DNA of 5,478 nt from assembly GCA_021782525.1 (NCBI GenBank), contig JAJXUY010000129.1:1-5478 (forward strand), written 5' to 3'. The position numbers and the translations under genes were made by a program. Under the pieces are notes generated by a model, which saw only the letters and a list, made by a program, of their open reading frames with translations, was not told the origin of the DNA and did no database searches. This DNA comes from Acidobacteriota bacterium. GTDB taxonomy: Bacteria > Acidobacteriota > Thermoanaerobaculia > Thermoanaerobaculales > Thermoanaerobaculaceae. Of this stretch, positions 1 to 4,475 are shown one piece after another (position 1 is the stretch's first letter; each line of letters starts with the position of its first letter).

Positions 1-114
1 CCGGCCCCGGCGAACCCGGCGGCCCCGGCACCCACGGCGGCGCAGCCGGCCGCGCCGGCGCAGCCACCGGCCACGACGTCACAGCCCGCGGCGCCGACAC
101 CGGCCAAGAAGTGA
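1..114 (+). CDS. secG: C-terminal tail of probable SecG preprotein translocase subunit (5' part outside window)
   Basis: Frame 1 is open from the window edge to the TGA at 112-114. It encodes 37 residues made almost only of Ala, Pro, Gln and Thr, ending in AKK. This tail alone identifies nothing. The call rests on context: a tRNA-Leu(GAG) begins 28 bases downstream, which is the secG-leuU order known from E. coli, and SecG proteins of high-GC bacteria often carry a long disordered Ala/Pro-rich C-terminus after their two membrane helices. SecG is the small accessory subunit of the SecYEG inner-membrane channel. The membrane helices lie outside the window, so they cannot be checked. Another protein with a low-complexity tail is possible. 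No terminator is seen before the tRNA, so read-through into it is plausible. Confidence 0.55.
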   Translation, partial: PAPANPAAPAPTAAQPAAPAQPPATTSQPAAPTPAKK

Positions 115-142
115 GCGGATCGGAGCACGACACATGCACCGT

Positions 143-227
<85 letters not shown>

Positions 228-231
228 TTGA

Positions 232-345
232 TTCGCGGGGGGGCACTTCGGCCCCCCTTTTCCTTGCTAGATAGGAGCGTTCGTCGCGCCTCGCGCCCCC
301 CCGAGCCCCCCGCGCTCCGCGAGGCAGAGCCTCGCTCCGCTTGGA
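232..345. repeat. Repeat unit 1
   Basis: This 114-base unit starts four bases after the tRNA CCA. It holds the terminator head, the CGTTCGTCGCGCC block (278-296), the C-runs 296-302 and 306-311, and the palindrome GCGAGGC-AGA-GCCTCGC (319-335). Direct copies of CGCTCCGC (313-320 and 333-340) overlap both arms of the palindrome. Confidence 0.75.
238..261 (+). terminator. Intrinsic terminator of the tRNA-Leu transcript
   Basis: GGGGGGC (238-244) pairs with GCCCCCC (251-257), leaving ACTTCG as the loop; a C(TTCG)G tetraloop with a small bulge is an alternative fold. The stem is followed at once by TTTT (258-261), so this has the full form of a Rho-independent terminator. It lies ten bases after the tRNA CCA end. 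It is also the first head of the repeat family that continues downstream. Confidence 0.8.
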
Positions 346-513
346 TTCGCGGGGGGGCACTTCGGCCCCCCCTGCCTTTTCCGCTAGGGAACGTTCGTCG
401 CGCCTCGCGCGCGATCCTGGCGGGGGGTCCCGCGGCCGCTCCCCGCACCCACCCGGCCGCTCTTGACCCCCCGAGCGCCCCACGCTCCGCGAGGCGGAGC
501 CTCGCACGATCCG
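346..513. repeat. Repeat unit 2, with a 56-base internal extension
   Basis: The head is followed by a seven-base C-run (366-372) that pairs with the G-run (351-357), then TGCCTTTT, so it could act as a second terminator. Compared with unit 1, 56 extra bases (411-466) separate the CGTTCGTCGCGCC block (392-410) from the CCCCCCGAGC block (467-476). The palindrome is GCGAGGC-GGA-GCCTCGC (489-505). The downstream CGCTCCGC copy has decayed. Confidence 0.75.
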
Positions 514-625
514 TTCGCGGGGGGGCACGTCGGCTCGTCCTGATCTCTCCATGACGGGAGGCCTGTCGCGCCTTGCGCCCCCCCGGACCCCCCGCGCTCC
601 GCGGGGCAAAGCCCCGCTCCGCTTG
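514..625. repeat. Repeat unit 3
   Basis: This 112-base unit keeps the 15-base head, but the following bases (GTCGGCTCGTCC) no longer pair with the G-run. Its palindrome is GCGGGGC-AAA-GCCCCGC (601-617): relative to units 1 and 2 both arms have changed at the matching position, so pairing is kept. CGCTCCGC again overlaps both arms (595-602 and 615-622). Confidence 0.75.
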
Positions 626-653
626 TTCGCGGGGGGGCACGTCGGTTCCCCGT
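626..653. repeat. Repeat unit 4, head only (truncated)
   Basis: TTCGCGGGGGGGCAC (626-640) followed by GTCGG matches the head of unit 3. After about 650 the similarity to the other units ends and no palindrome follows, so the unit is truncated or marks the end of the cluster. Confidence 0.65.
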
Positions 654-818
654 CGCCCTCGAGGTCGGTGTGCGGCCCCGGAACGGGTGCAACAGATGTG
701 GGAGGGTGCGCCCGATCACGCGTACTGCGGTCGAGGTGTGATCCGGGCAACGGTCTCGACGCTGTTCGAGCGCTACGATCAAGGGGGTGGGCGCGCAGGC
801 CGGGAGTACGCTTCCCTC
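654..818. other. Intergenic stretch without a recognisable gene
   Basis: Between the last repeat head and the promoter region of the next gene I find no convincing coding region, tRNA or strong hairpin. A reading frame in phase with the downstream gene is open through this stretch, but it shows no protein-like composition and the downstream protein has its own signal peptide start at 854. The sequence probably holds upstream regulatory DNA, but no specific operator can be supported. Confidence 0.5.
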
Positions 819-827
819 TGCTAGACT
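819..827 (+). promoter_or_regulatory. Candidate extended -10 promoter element
   Basis: TGCTAGACT fits the extended -10 pattern TGnTATAAT, with four of six matches in the hexamer. It lies 27 bases before the ATG at 854, implying a short leader that would include the ribosome binding site. No convincing -35 hexamer is seen at the expected spacing, which extended -10 promoters can tolerate. This is a pattern match only. Confidence 0.3.
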
Positions 828-841
828 TTGCCCGGACCGGT

Positions 842-848
842 AAGGGGG
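842..848 (+). promoter_or_regulatory. Ribosome binding site that fixes the start at 854
   Basis: AAGGGGG ends five bases before the ATG at 854, and the reading that begins there is a clean signal peptide. The frame is open much further upstream, to about 551, so this site and the signal peptide decide the start. Confidence 0.6.
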
Positions 849-853
849 CCGTC

Positions 854-2074
854 ATGAAGAAAGTGCTCATGAGCTTGTGTGTCGCCATGGTGGCCGGAGC
901 GGCGTTCGCGACCGTGCCGACCACCGACCAGTACCTGCCGGCGCTCGGGCACGCGCTCGGCGCCGCCGACGTCAACGGCGTGCGCCCGTGGTGGCGTGGC
1001 GACGTCTGGGTGTTCAACCCGTCGGCGAGCCAGCAGGCGTCGGTGACGATCTTCCTACTGCGCCGGCAGGCGAACCCGGCGCCGGAGTCGCGCGTGATCA
1101 CGATCGACCCCGGCGACACCCGCTACCTACCGGACGTGATCTACAACACGTTCGGCTACGACAGCCTCTACGCCGGCCTGCGGTTCCAGTCCACCATCCC
1201 GGTGCTGGTGACCGCCGAGAGCTACGACGCCAACGTCACGGTGGTCAACAAGCCACAGGGGACCGCCGGCCAGTTCTTCGCCGCGCTGCCCGCCAACCTC
1301 GCGATCGGCCCCGGTGAAAGCAGCGACTTGCCCGGCTTCGACCAGGACGGCATCGGCACGGCGGGGACGTTTCGCTCCAACCTTGCGGTCGTCGAGACCA
1401 CCGGGAACCCGGTCAACTACACCCTGCAGATCTTCGATGGCTCGGGGAACCTCGTCGGCACGAAGTCGTACAGCCTGGGCGGGCGCGAGGTCGGGCAGAT
1501 CAACACCGTGATCACCGACGTGACCGGTGGGACCGGGAGCAACGAGCGCGTCCACCTCGTCGTGACCGGCGGCACCGGCAAGATGATCGCGGTCGGCTCG
1601 CGCATCGACAACCGCACCGGCGACCCGTCCACGATCGACATGGTCGCGATCCACCTCTCGGGCCAGTTCGAGGGGATCGTGCTCGACGCCTCCACCGGGA
1701 CCAAGGTCGACGGCGGCCTGCAGCTCGTCATCGGCGGCAACGTGTTGACCAACTTCCAGGGCGTCGCCGGAATCCCGTGCGGGTCCGACAGCTTCACGCT
1801 CGACTTCTCTCCCAGCAGCGGCGTGACGGCCCCAATCGCGGCCGACGGCACGTTCACGACCTCGGTGAGCATCACCTACACGGACGGCACCAACAACCTG
1901 TTCACCACGAACTGGACGCTGACCGGGGCGCGCGCGGCCGACGGCACGTGGAGCGGCACACTCAAGAGCGACACGAGCAACGGCGTGAGCGTGGGCGGGT
2001 ACAACTACAGCACCTGCAACGCGCTCGGCATCACGCGCCAGTGGCGCTCGGCGTGGACCGGCGGCAACTCGTAG
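854..2074 (+). CDS. Exported two-module beta-rich protein of unknown function (paralog 1)
   Basis: This gene encodes 406 residues. Residues 1-19 form a signal peptide: Lys2-Lys3, a hydrophobic core and an AFA cleavage site. The mature protein has a first module (about 24-160) with TDQYLPAL, WWRGDVWVFNP, a beta-rich stretch ending DPGDTRYL, and SYDANVT then GQFF. A second module (about 172-263) has FRSNLAVVETTGN and SRIDNRTGDPST. A C-terminal domain (about 270-406) follows, with Cys309 and Cys388 able to form a disulphide and ending in a Trp-rich RQWRSAWTGG. The first two modules match the next gene block by block, at about 40-50% identity by eye. I recognise the general style from exported proteins of Acidobacteriota-like genomes but know no function. 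There are no transmembrane helices after the signal peptide, no lipobox and no catalytic motif, so it probably acts in the periplasm or outside the cell. Start chosen from the RBS and signal peptide. Confidence 0.85.
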   Translation: MKKVLMSLCVAMVAGAAFATVPTTDQYLPALGHALGAADVNGVRPWWRGDVWVFNPSASQQASVTIFLLRRQANPAPESRVITIDPGDTRYLPDVIYNTFGYDSLYAGLRFQSTIPVLVTAESYDANVTVVNKPQGTAGQFFAALPANLAIGPGESSDLPGFDQDGIGTAGTFRSNLAVVETTGNPVNYTLQIFDGSGNLVGTKSYSLGGREVGQINTVITDVTGGTGSNERVHLVVTGGTGKMIAVGSRIDNRTGDPSTIDMVAIHLSGQFEGIVLDASTGTKVDGGLQLVIGGNVLTNFQGVAGIPCGSDSFTLDFSPSSGVTAPIAADGTFTTSVSITYTDGTNNLFTTNWTLTGARAADGTWSGTLKSDTSNGVSVGGYNYSTCNALGITRQWRSAWTGGNS

Positions 2075-2124
2075 GCCGGCACGGGCGAAGTTGGCCCCTG
2101 CGCGGCCCCAGGTGATGAGCTCGA

Positions 2125-2157
2125 CGCGCCCGCCGGCCGCGATTGCCGGCGGGCGCG
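2125..2157. terminator. Perfect 13-bp GC hairpin between the two paralogs
   Basis: CGCGCCCGCCGGC (2125-2137) and GCCGGCGGGCGCG (2145-2157) are exact reverse complements around the seven-base loop CGCGATT. The hairpin lies 50 bases after the upstream stop codon and 23 bases before the next ribosome binding site. No T tract follows, so it may be a T-less terminator, a transcript-stabilising structure or an attenuating element for the downstream gene. The fold is certain from sequence; the role is inferred. Confidence 0.6.
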
Positions 2158-2180
2158 GGTGCATCCGGGCCACCCGCCCG

Positions 2181-2190
2181 GGAGGGGAGG
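2181..2190 (+). promoter_or_regulatory. Ribosome binding site that fixes the start at 2195
   Basis: GGAGGGGAGG is a strong purine-rich site ending four bases before the ATG at 2195. An in-frame GTG at 2159 would add twelve residues rich in Pro and Gly ahead of the signal peptide and overlaps the preceding hairpin, so the ATG is preferred. Confidence 0.7.
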
Positions 2191-2194
2191 CGGC

Positions 2195-3370
2195 ATGAAG
2201 ACCTCGATCTTCGTCCTCGTCGCGTCGCTGCTGGCCGCGAGTGCGCTCGCCGTGATGCCGGCGACCGACCAGTTCGTCCCCGCGCTCGCGCACGCCGGCG
2301 GGTTCGGCGACGCCCGGTGGCGCGGCGACGTGTGGATCTACAACCCCGCCGCCGACCGGACGGCCACGGTGGACGTCTACCTCCTGCTGCGCCAGCCGAA
2401 CCCCACTCCCACATCCCAACGCATCACGGTCCAGCCGGGAGAGACGAGGTATTTCGAGGACATCATCGGGGCCGGCCTGTTCGGGCAGAGCAACGCTGCC
2501 GGCGGAATTCGGGTCGTCTCCTCGAGCCCGGTCGTGGTGACCGCGCGCAGCTACAACGCCAACGTCACCATGGCTGACGGCGCCACGGGGACCTCGGGCC
2601 AGTTCTTCGGCGGTGTCCCGGCGGCGATCGCGGTCGGCGCCGGCGACGCCACCGACGTCATCGGCCTCGACCAGGACCCCAGCGGCACGACCGCGGGGTT
2701 CCGCTCCAACCTGGCGCTCGTCGAGACGACCGGCAACGCGGTGAGCTTCGCCATCGACCGGCTCGACCCCGACGGCGCCGTTGTCGGCAGCCTGGCCTGC
2801 GACGGCAGCGGCCCGTGCGCCCCGCTCGGCCCCTGGGAGGTCCGCCAGCTCGACCTCGTGCTGACGAAGTTCTCGCCGCCGAGCGGCGCCAACCAGCGTC
2901 TCCGCATCCGCATCACCGGCGGCCACGGCCGCCTGATCGCGGCCGGGTCGCGCATCGACAACATCACCGGCGACCCCTCGACCGTCGAGATGGCGGGCGG
3001 CGGTCGCGCCGGGACGTACGTGTGCAAGCTCGAGCGCAGCGACTACGAGAGCCCGCTCACGCTAACCGTCGACCAGGGGGCGGTGACCGCGCTCGACGCC
3101 ACGATCCTGTTCACCGACGCGGATGTGGCCGGGTGCTCGAGCTTCCAGGTGCTGCGCCTGAGCGGCCCGCTCGCCACGCCGGTGGCGTACGACGACGCCG
3201 GTACCTTCAACTTCGTCGCGAGCAACACGTCGCTGGGGGCGACGCTGCAGGTCAACGGCACGATCGCGGTGACCGGCGCGCTCTCCGGCAACGCCACGGT
3301 GACGATCACCGGCGTGCCCGGTTGCAGCGGAACGAAGAGCTGGCCGTTGGCGGGCAGCCGCCTGCCGTAG
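2195..3370 (+). CDS. Exported two-module beta-rich protein of unknown function (paralog 2)
   Basis: This gene encodes 391 residues. Residues 1-19 form a signal peptide with an ALA cleavage site. The core repeats the layout of the preceding gene: TDQFVPAL (24-31), RWRGDVWIYNP (41-51), PGETRYF (81-87), SYNANVT (119-125), GQFF (135-138), FRSNLALVETTGN (169-181) and SRIDNITGDPST (252-263). An extra small Cys pair (Cys202, Cys208) sits in a loop of the second module. The C-terminal domain (about 270-391) is far from that of paralog 1 in sequence. It has Cys277, Cys314 and Cys377 and ends CSGTKSWPLAGSRLP. The gene lies 120 bases after paralog 1 on the same strand, so a tandem duplication followed by divergence is likely. 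No enzyme motif, lipobox or membrane anchor is seen; an extracellular or periplasmic binding or structural role is possible but unproven. Confidence 0.85.
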   Translation: MKTSIFVLVASLLAASALAVMPATDQFVPALAHAGGFGDARWRGDVWIYNPAADRTATVDVYLLLRQPNPTPTSQRITVQPGETRYFEDIIGAGLFGQSNAAGGIRVVSSSPVVVTARSYNANVTMADGATGTSGQFFGGVPAAIAVGAGDATDVIGLDQDPSGTTAGFRSNLALVETTGNAVSFAIDRLDPDGAVVGSLACDGSGPCAPLGPWEVRQLDLVLTKFSPPSGANQRLRIRITGGHGRLIAAGSRIDNITGDPSTVEMAGGGRAGTYVCKLERSDYESPLTLTVDQGAVTALDATILFTDADVAGCSSFQVLRLSGPLATPVAYDDAGTFNFVASNTSLGATLQVNGTIAVTGALSGNATVTITGVPGCSGTKSWPLAGSRLP

Positions 3371-3375
3371 CGCTC

Positions 3376-3409
3376 CTCGGCCGGCGGTGAGAGTGGCGCG
3401 CCGGCCGAG
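3376..3409. terminator. Perfect 10-bp GC hairpin just after paralog 2
   Basis: CTCGGCCGGC (3376-3385) and GCCGGCCGAG (3400-3409) are exact reverse complements around a 14-base loop. The hairpin starts five bases after the TAG stop of the exported protein. There is no T tract, so termination without a U-run or 3'-end protection is inferred. It separates the exported-protein genes from the phosphatase gene. Confidence 0.55.
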
Positions 3410-3455
3410 TGGTGCGAAACCATCGCAGTCGCAGACCGTAAAACGGGCCGGCGAC

Positions 3456-3461
3456 GGGGAG
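3456..3461 (+). promoter_or_regulatory. Ribosome binding site that fixes the start at 3468
   Basis: GGGGAG lies six bases before the ATG at 3468. An in-frame GTG at 3387 would add 27 residues without family resemblance and would start inside the loop of the hairpin at 3376-3409, so the later ATG is preferred. Confidence 0.6.
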
Positions 3462-3467
3462 ACCAGC

Positions 3468-4445
3468 ATGGCGACGGTGCCGAGCGAGGTGATCGAGCGG
3501 GAGTTGCGTGAGCGCCGCGTGCAGCTCGAGATCGCACGCGAGACGGCGGCGGCCGGGCCGGACCTCGAGCGGCTGCTCGCGGAGGTCGACGCCGCGCTCG
3601 CGCGCGTCGGCGCCGGGACGTACGGCCTGTGCGAGGTGTGCCACGACCCGGTCGAGCCCGAACGGCTGCAGGCGGACCCCCTGCTGCGCTTCTGCATCGA
3701 CCACTTGAGCGCGCCGGAGCAGCGGGCGCTCGAGCAGGACCTGCAGACGGCCGCGCGTATCCAGCGGGGCCTGCTCCCGGAGCGGGACGTCGCGGCCCTC
3801 GGGTGGGAGATCAGCTACCACTGGGAGCCCGCCGGCCTCGTGAGCGGCGACTGGTGCGACGTCGTGCGCCACGACGGCGACCTCTTCTTCATGTTCGGCG
3901 ACGTGTCGGGGAAAGGCGTCGCGGCGGCGATCCTGATGTCGCACCTGCACGCGACGTTCCGCACCCTGGTCCTCGGGACCCCGAGGGTCGGCCACCTCGT
4001 CGAGAGCGCCAACCGCGTGTTCCGCGAGAGCACCCCATCGCCGTATTTCGCGACGCTCGTGTGCGGGCGGGCCTCAGCCTCGGGGGAGGTCGAGCTGTGC
4101 AACGCGGGTCATTGCCCGCCGGTCGTCCTCTCCTCTCGCGGCGTCGAGACCGTGGCGCCGACCGGGCTCCCGGTCGGAACGTTCTTCTCGGCGGCGTACG
4201 GCTCGCGCGCCGTGAGACTGGACCCCGGCGACGCCTTGGTGCTCTACACCGACGGCCTGACCGAGGCGCGCAACCGCTCCGACGCGGAGTACGGGAGCGA
4301 CCGGCTGGCCCGTACCCTGGCCGGCGCGCGCGGCCTGGCGGCGGGGGCGGTCGTAACCGCCTGCCTGGAGGACCTGGCGGCGTTCCTCGCCGGCGCCCCC
4401 AAGCGGGACGACCTCACCGTGATGGCGATCCGCAGGACCGCCTGA
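3468..4445 (+). CDS. DksA/TraR-type zinc finger fused to SpoIIE/RsbU-family PP2C phosphatase
   Basis: The protein has 325 residues and no signal peptide or membrane helix, so it is cytoplasmic. Residues 6-48 are predicted helical and charged. Residues 40-80 match the zinc-finger end of DksA/TraR proteins (DAALARVGAGTYGLC), with ligands Cys55, Cys58, Cys76 and His79 in the spacing C-x2-C-x17-C-x2-H. A linker (81-105) with the AARIQRGLLP signature leads into a SpoIIE-type PP2C domain (about 106-323): SGDWCDV with Asp128, GDVSGKG with Asp145, NAGHCPP (212-218), YTDGLTEARN with Asp262, and KRDDLTVMAI with Asp314-315. These acidic residues are the metal ligands expected of an active phosphatase. 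Family members dephosphorylate anti-sigma-factor antagonists (STAS proteins) in partner-switching control of sigma factors. No STAS or anti-sigma kinase gene is visible nearby. The zinc finger may be a sensing or docking module; binding to RNA polymerase is only a possibility. Confidence 0.9.
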   Translation: MATVPSEVIERELRERRVQLEIARETAAAGPDLERLLAEVDAALARVGAGTYGLCEVCHDPVEPERLQADPLLRFCIDHLSAPEQRALEQDLQTAARIQRGLLPERDVAALGWEISYHWEPAGLVSGDWCDVVRHDGDLFFMFGDVSGKGVAAAILMSHLHATFRTLVLGTPRVGHLVESANRVFRESTPSPYFATLVCGRASASGEVELCNAGHCPPVVLSSRGVETVAPTGLPVGTFFSAAYGSRAVRLDPGDALVLYTDGLTEARNRSDAEYGSDRLARTLAGARGLAAGAVVTACLEDLAAFLAGAPKRDDLTVMAIRRTA

Positions 4446-4475
4446 CGCGATCCCGCCGCGACCCACGAGCCGGCG

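Larger units (their letters stand above)
231..653. repeat. Cluster of four degenerate GC-rich repeats downstream of tRNA-Leu
   Basis: A 15-base head, TTCGCGGGGGGGCAC, occurs exactly four times, at 232, 346, 514 and 626, giving spacings of 114, 168 and 112 bases. Between heads lie two other conserved blocks: CGTTCGTCGCGCCTCGCGC (278-296 and 392-410, with a diverged form TGTCGCGCCTTGCGC at 564-578), and a palindrome near the end of each unit (319-335, 489-505, 601-617). The heads at 232 and 346 continue with ACTTCGGCCCCCC, but those at 514 and 626 read GTCGG and have lost the C-run. I see no transposase, CRISPR-like spacing or gene inside. The cluster resembles palindromic intergenic elements of the REP type in general form, but I cannot name a family. 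Confidence 0.85.

Noticed and set aside
231..653. CRISPR array
   Set aside because: Spacing is irregular (114, 168, 112), the intervals are themselves repeated, and no cas genes are present.
755..770. Inverted repeat CTCGA/TCGAG as an operator
   Set aside because: Five-base arms in GC-rich DNA are expected by chance, and it is about 50 bases upstream of the proposed promoter element.
551..853. N-terminal extension of the first exported protein to an ATG at 551
   Set aside because: The extension translates repeat DNA, would bury the signal peptide, and lacks a good ribosome binding site, unlike the ATG at 854.
1127..2926. 599-codon minus-strand open frame opposite both exported-protein genes
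   Set aside because: Its composition (Arg, Ala, Gly, Val, Asp) is typical of antisense shadows in high-GC DNA, and it crosses two genes with clear signal peptides and family structure. Apparent internal similarity comes from the paralogy on the plus strand.
3439..3444. TAAAAC as a -10 element for the phosphatase gene
   Set aside because: Only four of six matches and no -35-like hexamer at suitable distance; not enough to call a promoter.
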